Positions 49,679-61,883 of a stretch of DNA of 64,000 nucleotides are shown piece after piece. Position numbers and translations under genes: made by a program. The notes under the pieces were generated by a model that had not been told where the DNA came from, did no database searches, and saw only the letters and a list, made by a program, of their open reading frames with translations. Position 1 is the stretch's first letter. Every line of letters begins with the position of its first letter. Source of the stretch: Cymbidium sinense (lineage: Eukaryota; Streptophyta; Magnoliopsida; Asparagales; Orchidaceae); contig CM038229.1 of the NCBI GenBank assembly GCA_021442155.1, forward strand, positions 72,560,443-72,624,442, given 5' to 3'.

Positions 49679-52600
49679 GTTACGGATTAATAAAAATGCT
49701 TTAATTAATTCCTAATTCACTTAGAGATCTTCCAAAACTCATAACTCTTGCTAGCAAATTTAGAAAAATATGAAATAAAATTCTATGGATAGATAATTAA
49801 ACCTAGAAGATTTTAAAATTAATTTTGATGAGTTTTGAATTATGCTTTTCTCTAAATTTGTATTTTATTGGAAAGTTTATTTTGCTAATTACTTTTTAAT
49901 TATGCCATTGATTAATCCCAATTTTCTTGGGTAAGTTTTAGGGGATGACTTCTGCCTACCCTAATTTTTATGGGATTTATTGAAGGCTTGATTAAAAGAA
50001 TTGCATATAATTTTTTTAATTACCCTCCTTATGTAATTAAGCAAAATTATGGTATGATTAGTGATTTTAACCTATGATTAGGGTTGATTAAAGTTAGATC
50101 CAGTAAGTAGGAGGTTTATGAAATATTTTTAGGGCATTTCCCCTAAGCTATTCCTTAAACCCCTCTTCTTTCCTTAATCTCCTCTTAATTAAGGGTTTTT
50201 CTCATTAATTATCCCCTTAATCAATTTCTAAATATTCTAAAAAGTTTTAGAACTTAATTAATCTACTTTAGGTAGATACTTAGGTGTTTAATAGCCTAAG
50301 TTTAATTAAGGAAATCAAAATCCCATTCATAAATATGAAAGGGTGTTTTAAAATTACTTAAGTTAAACCCCTTAGCTTAATTAACTTTTAATTATGAGCC
50401 AAATTTCATTAGGCCTTTTCATTATTAGTTGCATTGAAAATTTAAATTCTTTATGGGTTTTATGTCATCTCATTGGCTCATAATTATTTAGTTTATTCTT
50501 CTAAGGTGGTGTAAGTAAGGGTTAATTAAGTTACTTAATTCATACTTTAACCTAATCAACACAAAAAAATGGATTTAATTATTTAAAAATTAAGCAAAAA
50601 TATCAAACATATGTGGGAATGGGCTAGGAACAACAAACTCATCTCACCTTTTCAAAATTAAATCAAACTTCAAACTAAATAAAAATCACTTTGAATTCAC
50701 TTTGATTTATTTTTAACTTTCTTATTCCATAAGAATGTCTTTAGGATTTAAGTGAAGTGAAGTTTACATGCTTTCATTACTTTGATCTTTCCCCAACAAG
50801 TTGTATACCATGTGATTTCATGCATTCATAATTTTGAAATTCAAATTTTAAAATGAAATTGTTTACTTTATGTCAAATTTGCATGGCTAAAAAGTAGAAA
50901 TATGAATGGCTATTATCACTACTAAATCCAAATTATTTTCAAAACATATAAATCCCATATCAAATCCAAAGTATGATATATATCTTAATTATAAGCTTGC
51001 ATGTGATAGATTATAAAGGTATGCTTAGCATAGGTTTCCTCTCTTTCTTATGTTAGCATAGTTTTGAATAGGAGTTGGTAAGATGTAGGGTTCATTTGAA
51101 AAGAACCCAACACTTACTTAATTCCATACTCTATTCATCCCTATGCTATCACCTAAGAAGGGTTGCCTATATTTGTATACATAAATTGCATAAACAAAAA
51201 AAATGAATCCATTAAATAACTTTTGTATTCTTTTTTTCCATTTTATTTCTTTTACACATATGTTTGTATTTAAGGAAAGTGGTATATTAGTCTAGACAAG
51301 CTCGAGGTTATGAGGCCTTAAGTAGCCCTAAGTAGGTCTTGTACCTTACACTGGTTAACAATGGTGTTGTACTCACTTATTCCTCTTACTTTCATCATGT
51401 GTGTGTATGTGAAATTTGGATAAAACCTTTCTACTTAAGAAAATCATGCATATTCAACTTCTAAATTTTCTTAAATGGATTACTTAGCATGCATCATAAA
51501 GTGTGTTAAATACTCTCATTTGTATGTATATATGCTTAGTGTCCATATGCATGTTATATGGGAAAGAAATGAAGTAATGTTGTTATGTGAATTTTGATTC
51601 ATTTTATTTAATCTTAAATGCCTTTCTTTTGAATAGTTTGTTTAGAGTTTATCTAAACTTAGGATTAATTAAAGATTAATCAAACATTCACTTAAATGAG
51701 ACTAAAATGTGAACCTACTTTAGAAATTACTTAGGTTAGGGAAGGAAATGAGAAGTTCTCTTCTCTTTCCCTCTCTTCATAACTTAGTAATTAATAGAAG
51801 GATCCACTTAAACCAAATCAAAATATGAAATAAAATCTACCCAAAATAACTAAACAACTTAAATGAAACTCTCCTCTAAGTTGAACATATTCCTCGCACT
51901 TAGAAAATTTGAACCTAAGCCATAGCTAAGCATACCACACATGCCTTCAAAGCACACACATTAGCCTAAGTCACCACTTCTAACCTTAGGTTAGGTCGGT
52001 GCATTGTTTGATGTTTGTTTTATTTTGTGATATATGTTTTATAGATGTTATGTTTGTAAAATGAATGGTAGAATTCTAGTCTAACTGTTCTTTTATGGGA
52101 TTGTGCTTTGTGCTATCATAAATAAAAAATATAAATACTTTTCTGTGTGTGTTTTATACCCCTAAGCATAATCCAAAGTCACCCATGTGGGTGATAAGTC
52201 TAATATACATGCTTGGTATTTATGTGATTTATTTTAGCTAACCTTTATTTTGCAGGTGTTAGTTAGATTTTCACTTTTTCTTTTCATGTAAAAATGTATA
52301 TAATTAGGATCTTGGAATAATTGTTATGGGGATTAGGATGTCCATTGGTCATAAGATCATATCTTATGCACCATGTGAAGCCTTGGAACATCCACCTTCC
52401 AACCATCCAAAGAAGGAACCAAAAGAAGAAAGAAGAAAAAGAAAAGAAGAAAGAAGAATAAAGTTTGAAGACCCCCATAACAATGAATTCCTTGCTTAAT
52501 TGTAATTTAATTCATTTATAAAATATTGGGTTGAGCTACCCAGATGATATTTTTGGTTTTTTTGGTGCTTACCTCACAATTATTTTATTCTTTTAGATTA

Positions 52601-53516
52601 GCTTTATAAAAATTGATGATTTATTATTTTGCATTAAAATGGCATTTTTCCTAGTTTCTTCCTTGTTTTATGTATGGCTCTGGATGTGGATTAGTTTAAA
52701 AAAATAAATCTTTACCCAACAACAACTCAAATTAAAATAAATAACTCATAACCTCACATGTTTAAAGTTTAAAATCAAGATAAAATAATTAGTCCAAGGA
52801 TGAGCATTTCTTTTCAACATCATGCACAAATGCATCTTTTTTTTTGATTGAGGCTTCCACCTTTGCAGAGAAACTTTGACCTTTGAGTCAGGTAAACTCA
52901 CCTCCTCCCTTTAGATTTTGGCCATATCTTTTCTCATGCTCTTAAGAAATTTTATAAGTCAAAAAAAAATAAAATAAATAAAATAAAATTTGAATTATAT
53001 TAGATTTGGTCATAAAGCCCCCTACATGATCTAGTTTTTTAGAGTGAGTTTATACTTATCTCTTTCTAAATCACTCCCTCTCTTGCATTTTAAAATTTGA
53101 CATTTTTTAAAATTAAATTATTCTCCCATATTTCAAGTCATCATTTACCTTAATCGAGAGTTTTCTTAAGAGATCCCCCCCTTAGAAGTAATTAACTATG
53201 GACTCTCAGAGAACTTAACTAACTCTTAAAATAAACCCCGCTTTACTTTTCATGTAAAGTAGGGAAGAATCTCCTACATATGTGAACTCCTTTTTTAGGA
53301 GTCCTTATTGAGGTGATTAGGTCCATTAAAGGGTAGTGATTTCTGTCTTTTGAGATAGTATACTATTTCCTTAATGATGTAACCGATCACTTGAATAAGT
53401 ACATCTATGGATCTGCGTGGCATCCTAAGATGATGAATTTTTATAGGTCTTACCTTTCTTCCTCCTCACAGATTTGAAGGTGACTCCCATAGGAATTTAT
53501 TCACCACAGATTTTTC

Positions 53517-53534
53517 TGGCGACTCTGCTGGGGA
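53517..53534 (+). promoter_or_regulatory. Primer-binding site, element F
   Basis: TGGCGACTCTGCTGGGGA, eight bases after the LTR. From memory, a plant tRNA-Arg ends ...CCCCAGTGGAGTCG plus CCA, which pairs with about 16 of 18 bases. Ogre elements are known to use tRNA-Arg. Confidence 0.8.
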
Positions 53535-53989
53535 TGGTTTCTCTCTCCATCTTTGGTAAATGATCATTGTCTTTGAATATCAATAATGGGTTTGTACTTT
53601 GGTATGAATCCAAGACTATCCTTCTTTTCATTGGCACTTAGCTCATTTCATTCTTGAGTCGAGTTAGCCAACCTCTTTAGGTTTTAGTACCGCATTCTTT
53701 GTTGGTCTTAAAACCCCCTTTGGGTTCTCCAATGGGTAAAATGAAAAGATCTAAATAAAAAGATAAAACAACTTAAAGACTTCCTCCTTATCATTTTCAT
53801 GATATAGAAAGGTTCACCCTAAAATAATTAATCTTCCATAAAGAACTTTGCTTTTTCAAAAGCACCCTTTCAAAAAATGCACTTAATAAAATATTTTCCA
53901 CAAAATTTTATCACCTTCATTTAACAATTCCCATAATTGTTACATGTACTAATTTTCAAAAATAAAACTAATAGAATTTTCCAATAGCA
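53535..53989 (+). other. Element F leader before the array
   Basis: Noncoding, homologous in reverse to 31921-32328 and 19861-20252: CATCTTTGGTAAATGATCATTG, then GTTGGTCTTAAAACCCCC and GGGTTCTCCAATGGGTAAA-type text. The CTTACCAT hairpin is decayed here. No ORF. Confidence 0.55.
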
Positions 53990-56160
53990 CAAATGAACAT
54001 CTTCTTTCAATTCATTTTGATGAAGATGTCATTTTCAAAATAAAAATGAAAAATCATCTTTTTCAAAAATCACAATAATAACCAAAAATTTTTTAAAAGC
54101 ACACATGATTCTTCCTATTCAATACACTCACACTTATTGAATAGAAAGTTTATTTGTAAACAAAATTAAAATTTTCAAAAGCACACATGAATACCTTAAT
54201 TTAATATACTTAAGTTTATTAAATGAAAATTTCATTCTCAACTAAAAATAAAATATCATTTAGGAAATCCCACTTAAACATATCTCACATATGTTTTAAG
54301 TTGGAATTCCCCCCTTTCAATAAGCAGCAATCACACAAAACAAAATTTTCATATTTTGAAAATAAAATTGATCTCTATTCTATGTACCTAAATTTGTTGA
54401 ATGGAAATCCTCTTCTCAAAACATTAAAACATCACAATCATATTTCAAAAAATTTTCAAACATAAACATATATTTAGAACTTCATTTAGCATAATCAAAT
54501 TTTCTAAGTGAAGTTTCCAAATCCAAAATCAAAATCAATAATCATATTTCAAAAATTTTCTAAATATAGTTTTGGAACCTCACTTAACATACCCAAATTT
54601 GTTAAGTAAAGTCTCCAAATCCAAAATCAAAATTTTCTAAATACATTTGGAACCTCACTTAACATACCCAAATTTGTTAAGTGAAGTCTCCAAATTCAAA
54701 ATTCAAAATTTTCAAAAGATACATTTGGAACATCATTTAGCAAATTCAAATTTTCTAAGTGAAGTTTCCAAATCCAAAATCAAAATCAACACTCATATTT
54801 CAAAATTTTTTAAACACATTTGGAACCTCACTTAACATACCCAAATTTGTTAAGTGAAGTCTCTAAATTCAAAATTCAAAATTTTCAAACAACATTTTGG
54901 AACTTCATTTAACATACCGAAATTTGTTAAGTTTCCAAATCCAAAATCCAAAAAATTTTTTGAACATACATTTGGAACTTCATTCAACATAATCAAACTT
55001 GCTAAGTGAAGTTTCCAAATCCAAAATCAAAATCAACAATCATATTTCAAAATTTTCTAAACACATTTGGAACCTCACTTAACATACCTAAATTTGTTAA
55101 GTGAAGTCTCCAAATTCAAAATTAAAAAAATTTTCAAACAATATTTTGGAACTTCATTTAACATACCCAAATTTGTTAAGTAAAGTTTCCAAATTCAAAA
55201 TCCAAAATTTCTCTAAGCACATTTTTGGAACCTCACTTAACATACCCAAATTTGTTAAGTAAAGTCTCCAAATCCAAAATCAAATATTTTTTAAAACACA
55301 TTTTGAAACCTCACCTAGCATACTCAAATTTGCTAAGTGAAGTTCCCAAAGTCAAAAAAAAAAAAAATTCTTTAACACCTTTGGGACTTCTTCCCTTAGC
55401 ATACCAAATTTGCTAAGGAGAAGTTTCCATTTTCAAAACCAAAATGAAATCAAAATTTGGAATTTCATTTAGCATACTCAAATTTGCTAAGTAAAATTTG
55501 CATTTCACAAAACCAAGTGGAACTTCATCTTTAGCATACCAAATTTGCTAAAGTTGAATCTCCACATACAAAAATACATCAACAACAAAATGAAGCACCT
55601 TAGGATTCCCTTAGCATACCAAATTTGCAAAGGATCCTACCCTTTTCAAAAATCAAAACTTTCCAAACAAATGAAACACTTAGGATTTTCTTAGCATACC
55701 TAAATTTGCTAAGAATTCTATTTTCAAAAATTATACAAAACACACTTAGGTTTTTCACTTAGCATACCTAAATTTGCTAAGTGAGAATGCCAAAATTTTC
55801 CAAAATCAAAACAAAATTCACAAAAGCAAACAATCATTCTCAAACACTTCACTTAGCATACCTAAATTTACTAAGTAAGTGAAATTCCAAATCAATCAAA
55901 CAAAATGAAATTATTTGACCCTTACTTTAACATACCTAAATTTGTTAAAGGAAAGGGTCCTCAAATCAAGAAAATTCAAAAACCACAATGAACCTATGGA
56001 AGCATCCTATCAAAAAATTTGAATCTATATTTTAACATACTTAAATTTGTTGAAGTTTGGATTCACATTCAAATTCCTCTTTCAATCAATTTCTTCAAAT
56101 CCATTTGAACCCCACTTAACACTTCCAAGTTGTTGGATGTGGATTCAAATTTTCAAAATT
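53990..56160 (+). repeat. Hairpin minisatellite array, element F leader
   Basis: About 27 units in sense orientation. The first is CTATTCAATA/TATTGAATAG near 54117-54146. From 54580 to 55260 the arms are CACTTAACA/TGTTAAGTG or ATTTAACA/TGTTAAGT with loop TACCCAAATT. After 55300 they become TTAGCA/TGCTAA. Near 55917-55965 they are GACCCTTACTTTAACA/TGTTAAAGGAAAGGGTC, and near 56108 CCCCACTTAACA/TGTTGGATGTGG. The last unit lies about 110 bp before the ORF1 ATG. Confidence 0.88.
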
Positions 56161-56272
56161 CAAAATTCAAAAAATCTATGGAGAAAGAAATCTGATACAA
56201 GTTCATTTCTCATTGCAGGTTCTTTACAATTAGTACAACACAGTTCAGTTTCAGTCTACTATAGTTTTGGAA

Positions 56273-57930
56273 ATGGCCAGTTCTCAAAAATTTGTCTTTG
56301 CCTTCCCTCATGGTATGGATCTAACTTTAGATTACACTGACTTCCCCAGTTTGGACCATACCCACTTGATTCACTTTGGCCAAGTTTTTGAGGGGGCCAT
56401 GATCACTTGTGAGGGCATTCCCCTCACCTCAGTTAGCAGGACGAAGGTGACCGAGTAGAAGCCGGTCATCAGGATAGACTTACCTTCTGATTTGGATGTT
56501 TCCTCACTGAATAGGAAAGTTGTCGCAGTACCATAGACTTCAGCTGTTACAATGTCAGTAGTACCGGCAGTTCCAGCTCTAGTTGCAATTTGTCCCAGAG
56601 TTTCCTATGTTGCCCCAGTGCAAGCAAGTACCCTACCATCTGTACCCTTCAAGGGTAAGGCTCCCCTGATTTTAGGGCTTGCCTCACTGACATTTTAGTA
56701 TGGTTCTAGCTCGCACTCCTCCTATCCTACCCGTACCCAGCGTAGGAACAAAAATTGTATGATCAAATAGTTCCATACTTGGATAGCAAGGGAATAAGAG
56801 CCAGCAGCTCGAACAACCATGGATGAGTTTCCCATCATCACTTCACCACTGGTTACAAAAAACTAATTTCATCCTCTCTCTAGATCAGAAAGAGCAGATG
56901 TTAGGAGGATCTGTTCATCACCTCCTCTAGTGCTACACTTACAACTAGCAATTTCTAAAAGTAGGAGGTCATACCGCACCCTCACATTTCCAGGTGGCAT
57001 ATAGGCCGAGTTTGGGACACAGTTTGACCTTTGATTTGTTATCCCCCGCAGCGTAGGGAGGCATATTCATTAGGAGAGGGCCCGTGAGGCCCATATATCA
57101 CATATTACAAGCGATGGAGGTTGGAGGTTTCGCTTTGATAGATTTTCAACTCGGTGCTACGCATAGCATCTTCTTCTCACTAAGACAAGCCACCACAAGA
57201 GGGTAGTTCCTGTGCATAGAGATTCAGTGGTGTCTCCACCCCACCGTTCTACCCCTTGTATGCCATCACCATTATAGGTTACAGTTTCTTCCATTCCATC
57301 TAAGGCCATGAAGGTCACATCCGAACCTCATTGGTGATCGATCACGACAAGGGATCTACCCCTCTACACCACCCATTGTGGTAAGGCCGAACTCTCCGCC
57401 GACCTTCAACAATGGTGGTGCGAAAGTGGCGATCCCAAAGCATCGTGGTCACCAACACCCATACACGGATGTGGAGATGGTGGTTATCAGATATTCTAGA
57501 TGAAAGTTCGATTAAAGAAGATCATCCTAAGATTGTTACCCCTATTACAGCTAGTAGTAGTCAAAAGTATCATTCTTCTAGTGATGAGTTCACAGATTGA
57601 CTCTCTGGGCGAGATCCTGCCTCGTTCATAATAGTAATCAAACCGTTCTAAACTATTTGTACCTCGAGTTAGATCATTAGATGAGATAGTTGCACATGGA
57701 GAAGAAGGAGATCTTAGGGTACACCTGTCATTGAAGAGAGAGTCAACATCCTAATGAAGATGACTTGATGGGGATTGATTATGCATATACATGTTCTTTT
57801 CTAGAAACAATAGGCCATGGAAGGTGATGAGGTTGATCAAGAAGACACCACAGAATCAGCACAACACCTCTGACATCAATTAAAGTAGAAGGACAAGTGA
57901 ATTGATAGGATGGTGCGTCAATTATAGGAC
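56273..57930 (+). pseudogene. ORF1/gag 5' part of element F
   Basis: The ATG at 56273 opens MASSQKFVFAFPHGMDLTLD, then HTHLIHFGQVFEGAMITCEG and LTSVSRTKVTE before a stop at 56456. Matching starts in elements A (17814) and B (29265) fix this ATG as the real one. The text continues degraded (VIRIDLPSDLDVSSLNRK) through Pro/Ser/Thr-rich sequence to SLDEIVAHGEE near 57680 and QLKQKDK near 57885. The last two match the B frame SLDDIVAKYL and QLKQKDEQ. No named domain is evident. It could be a separate ORF1, as in Ogre, or the extended N-terminus of gag; the B copy reads towards gag without an obvious gap. Confidence 0.7.
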
Positions 57931-59335
57931 TTGTTAGCGGTGTCGGTGCTTAAACCCCTTGATTCATCCTATTACATTGATGTCACCAACCCGAAGTTAG
58001 TGCATGTTTTTGACCTAGTCAAGACTCTACCTCCTGTTGAGCAAGGTAGCATTAGCCTGTATAGGAAGGTAGTGGAAAGTACCTACATACAAGAAAAATA
58101 TCTAAAATCCATGGTTGAGCAGCAGGTGAAGAAAGCCTTGGCTCAAGCCTGGGAAGGATCATTAGTTTCGAAGGGTAGACCCTACCCAAAGGAATTTGAT
58201 GCTATCCAGTATCCCAAGGGTTTCATGCCTCCTTCCTTCAAAAGATTTGATGGCAGTGGGAACCCGAGCTGGAATATAGCTCACTTCAGGGCTAATTATT
58301 GCAATGCAGGTGGTAGTGACGCTTTACTCTTTAGACTCTTTGTTAGTAGCCTAGCAGGTATTGCTTTGATTGGTATGCTGAACTGCCCAACAATTCAATA
58401 AAGACATTTGCTAAGTTAGAGCAACTCATCATCAAGAGATTTGTTGGTGCTCAGCAAAGGGTTACTATAGCTGATCTCATTGTAGCACAACAACACTCCA
58501 GTGAGTCACTTGTTGAATATATTCTCTGATGACGTAACCAAAGTATGAAGTGTGAACCGCATCTATTTGAACAGCATGCCGTTGAGATTCTCTTGAAGAA
58601 TATGCATGGCCCGATCGCCTTCATGCTTAAGGGCTTCACTATCAAGACATTTTAGAAGCTAATCAATAATACTGCTAGTCTACAAGTTGAGGCCAAACAA
58701 TTGCCTTTTCAAGATCAGTCGATGAAGCAGTAGTCCCAAAAGGTTTATGAAAAGAAACCTGGAGTAGTAGAAATGGTTGACTAGGAGAAGCAGCCAGATA
58801 GAGATCAGCCTGAGAGACCACAACCTCAGTAGCCTCCACCTCCTTTGCCACCACCGAGGTAGCCATACCGGCCTCGACCACAGCCTCCATGGCCAGCACA
58901 GCCATCACCTCACCCATACCACCACCAGCAGTGGCATGCATATCCGCCACAGGTAGCAATGATCCACCTACACTTTTAGATAAGTTAAACAAACCTTATT
59001 CTTTTAAAAGGGAGGTAATTAGAGAAATCTTTAAGAATCTTTTAAAGAAACCTAATTTTCAGCTACCCAGCTTAGGAGGCTAGAGGAAGTAGGCAAAATC
59101 CATGACCCAAACTTTTTCCCTTACCACCGTATGCTAGGCCACATTTTAGAGGATTGCTTCACATTCAAGGATTGGCTTGAGCACAGTTTCAAGATTGATG
59201 CTATAGTTATCTTGAAGAAATACCTTGTGGAACAATCTTCTAGTTCCATTAGGGTAATCCTTGGGGATGCAAGTGATCCTACCAAAAACCAAAGAAGGTT
59301 GGGACATTTCCTTGTCCAAAACCTCTAAGAAAATA
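57931..59335 (+). pseudogene. gag: Gag core of element F
   Basis: After SLYRKVVESTYIQEKYLK comes the Tat-type gag signature YPKGFMPPSFKRFDGSGNPS, then WNIAHFRANYCNAGGSDALL and LFRLFVSSLAGIAL. RVTIADLIVAQQHSSESLVE and HAVEILLKNMHGPIAF (after 58450) continue it. A Pro/Gln-rich stretch (58800-58940) and YAR/PHFRG plus MLGHILEDCFTFKDWLEHSF (59131-59328) close it; the last is the zinc-knuckle-like tail. Gag forms the particle that packages element RNA. At least six stops or shifts break it. The complementary-strand frames here are shadows. Confidence 0.85.
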
Positions 59336-59943
59336 ATCTAGAAGATCAAGAAGCTTTCCTTATAGGTGCCTGAGTTAGCTCAAACCTCCAACACCAAGAA
59401 AGATTTGCAAGTTGTCAGTGCCAACTCTAAGGAAAGTTGTAGCTCAGTAGAAACAGTAGCAGCAACATATGTCGACCTGGGATAGCCCTTTAACTGTACA
59501 CCATCATGTCCACCTTTAGTTAAACTTCCCTGGTAACTTTTACCATTTCAACTAGCTCTTCTATTTCTTCTTCTTGTAGAACTCTTGTATCAATAGATAA
59601 GGGCATCAAATCTATTACTCCACTCACTCTACTTGACTTCTACTTTATACCCCCAAATAATTCCAAGAAATTGAAGAATAAAGCTAGTTTGAATTACATG
59701 TGTTTCTCTTCTGATGCGTTGTCTTCTTCTATTCCTAACGATAACTCTTCAAGTCTAATTAACTATAACAATTTTGATCTTTCTCTTTTTGATTCAGAGT
59801 TGGATCTTCCAACTCTAAATACTTTGGGTTCAACTCTTTTGATAGATACGTATTGCTGATTACAGGGGTCCCTTAGAGGCATGGGTGAGCTTTGAAGTCT
59901 GGTAGAACTTCCACCACCTTGCCTCGAGATCAAGTCAACCTCT
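59336..59943 (+). pseudogene. Gag-protease spacer of element F
   Basis: Low-complexity Ser/Thr/Asn-rich text. The frame 59671-59859 (SSDALSSSIPNDNSSSLINY) corresponds by position to 15074-15265 of fragment C. No domain seen. Confidence 0.45.
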
Positions 59944-61068
59944 ATGGTGGCAGGTTCTACCTCCAAGGCACCTCAAGATAGAGGGAAACAAGTCATTGAT
60001 ACTGAAGATCGAGAATCCCTTCCACAAGATGCTCCACCCTTGGATATTCTTGTGGAAGACCAACTGAAGGTGGACTACAATGTCTTTTCTCATTTAGGAA
60101 AATTTCCATCTAAGCTAAGTATATATGATGTCCTTGTCTTATCTAAAGAGATGAGGGAGTCACTAATCAAGGCCATTTTTGATCCTGAGATATGCTTAGC
60201 TCAGTTGACCGCTATATGTGAGGAAGCATATTATGCAAAAGAAGCCCAAGGGATCACCTTCACAGATGAAGACCTTCTTCTAGGGGACTTGGAGTACAAT
60301 CATCCCCTATACATCACAGTCGACATGGACAGGTTCAGACTTGCCAAGGTTCTTGTGGATTCAGGTGCATCGATGAACATTATGAGTCTAAATACCCTTG
60401 CCTATTTGAAGATTGACATCTCTACACTCTAAGTAGATAGGATGATGTTGATAGGATTCAATGATCGAGGGGAGCAGGCTTTAGGTTCTATAGTGTTACC
60501 ATTGAAGTCAAGTGACTGGAAGACTGAAGCCAAGTTTTACATCATTGGTTTGAATACTTCATTCACTTCTTTGCTTGGTAGGCCTTGGATACACCAGAAC
60601 AAGATCGTTCCATCCTCCCTTCATCAGTGCGTCAAGTTCAGAAAAGATGGAATTGAGTACTGTATCAAGGGGGATGAAAAGCTATTTTTAGTTAGAGAGG
60701 TTGAGATTTATGAAGACGTGACCTACTTTCTTCCTCAAAACACCCTTTCTCATGAACTTGGAAAAAATTCAAATGCAAATACAAAAGCAAAAGAAAATGA
60801 AGCTAAAGAAAAGATAAAAGAAAATGAAAAGAAAAATAAAAATCCAAGTATACAAGAAAGAAGAATTGAAGAAGAAATAGATCTACATATCACATTCCAC
60901 TCACAGTTCTTTTCATCATATGAACATGTGGGCAGGATGGCTCAACCTCCACCAGGAAAAGGTAGAGGTACAAATAGAGGCAGTTCCAAAGGTGGGAGAC
61001 CCCCTAGTTGGTCTTCACCCAATAGAGGTCGTGTTCTAGTTCATAGGAGTAACCCTATGTTCACATAG
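59944..61068 (+). pseudogene. Aspartic protease of element F
   Basis: Two frames split by one stop at 60430-60432. The first has YDVLVLSKEMRESL, DEDLLLG, YNHPLYITVDMDRFRLAKVL and the catalytic VDSGASMNIM (Asp at about residue 139). The second has GSIVLPLKSSDWKTEAKFYI, TSLLGRPWIHQNKIVPSSLH and KDGIEYCIKGDEK. It is followed by a Lys/Glu coiled-coil-like run, then an Arg/Gly/Pro-rich tail, PPPGKGRGTNRGSSKGGRPP, that fragment C lacks. It matures gag-pol. Active-site residues are intact. The single stop and the broken neighbours make the copy dead. Confidence 0.87.
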
Positions 61069-61235
61069 ACTTGAAATCTAGCTCGGACGATGAGTCTAAT
61101 GTGATTAGTATACCAGCCAACCCCTCTTAACGGGTTCCATTAGACGTGACTTTTGATCCAGCCAAAGATGAAGATTAGGCCTCCAAGCAAAGTAAAGTCC
61201 TCGAATCTAGTTTATGTGAAACTATTAGGTAGCAG
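61069..61235 (+). other. Degraded spacer after protease
   Basis: Stop-rich text with SSSDDESNVISIPANPS-like residues. This is where Ogre elements carry an intron; no clear GT/AG pair can be asserted. Confidence 0.3.
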
Positions 61236-61883
61236 TTGGGAACCTTAGCTCTAACCTCACTTATATCTCAGAAAGTTGAAGTTTTAATAGTTAAGGAAGT
61301 CCCTAAGTCTTCCAGTGAAATGAAGCAGAAGAAGTTCTTTTTGGGATCATCCTCCTCAAGCCCTGAAGTTGATGTAGAGCTTGAGGAAGATACTTTTAAA
61401 GAATTAATGGAATTTCCTTTTGACTTTTACTTGCATTGTGTTCAAAATTTTATACAGAAAGGTTTAGTTCCTCACACATGGTCCAAGCACAGGTCAGAAT
61501 ACTTCAAAAATCTATGGAACAATACAGGTAGGGAAGCACAATCAAGAGTAGGACTAGGATTCGGTACAATGGGTCAGGTCGATGATGAAGATTATTGCCT
61601 AGTTATTACAAACCATTTGGAGTCTGATATGTTCTTCTCGTGCATCCCCAACTCTTATGAGAATGTGTGTTTAGAAACTTCATATGATCTAGATGATCTC
61701 CAAGTCAAAGATGCACCACTAGAATTTGAAGAGGAGATTCATTCAACAATCAACAAGTTTAAAGAAATCAACCTCAAGACAGAAGAAAATCCTTGCCTGA
61801 CATACATTAGTTTGTTGTTGAATAAAGAAGAAACCAATGACTTAGTTAGGTTGTTGACTAAGTTTAAAGACTGCTTCACATAG
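61236..61883 (+). pseudogene. Protease-RT linker, element F
   Basis: A 215-codon open frame, the longest intact linker in the window. It contains EFPFDFYLHCVQNFIQKG, GLGFGT, DDEDYCLVITNH, the acidic LEFEEEIHSTINKFKEINLK, and ends NDLVRLLTKFKDCFT at the RT boundary. Fragment C (13231-14080) keeps the same landmarks in the same order. That supports a real conserved domain rather than spacer. No catalytic motif is visible. The true start is probably further upstream in a fused pol frame. Confidence 0.65.

Larger units (their letters stand above)
45958..53508 (+). mobile_element. Giant LTR copy F (7,551 bp)
   Basis: It starts TGTTGACCTTATTTTTAG and ends CACCACA, followed after eight bases by a PBS, so it is the 5' LTR of element F. 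It was inserted into the RT of fragment P. Relative to LTR E it lacks ~450 bp around 53060-53110. It carries five copies of a ~178 bp repeat near its start, the W-box block, a degraded GATATAC palindrome and the hairpin cluster. The open frame at 48472-48738 inside it has no homolog I recognise. Confidence 0.92.

Noticed and set aside
53990..56160. CRISPR-like pattern: palindromic repeat units separated by ~35 nt
   Set aside because: Repeats are degenerate, spacers are similar T/A-rich text, no cas genes occur, and the setting is a plant retrotransposon leader.
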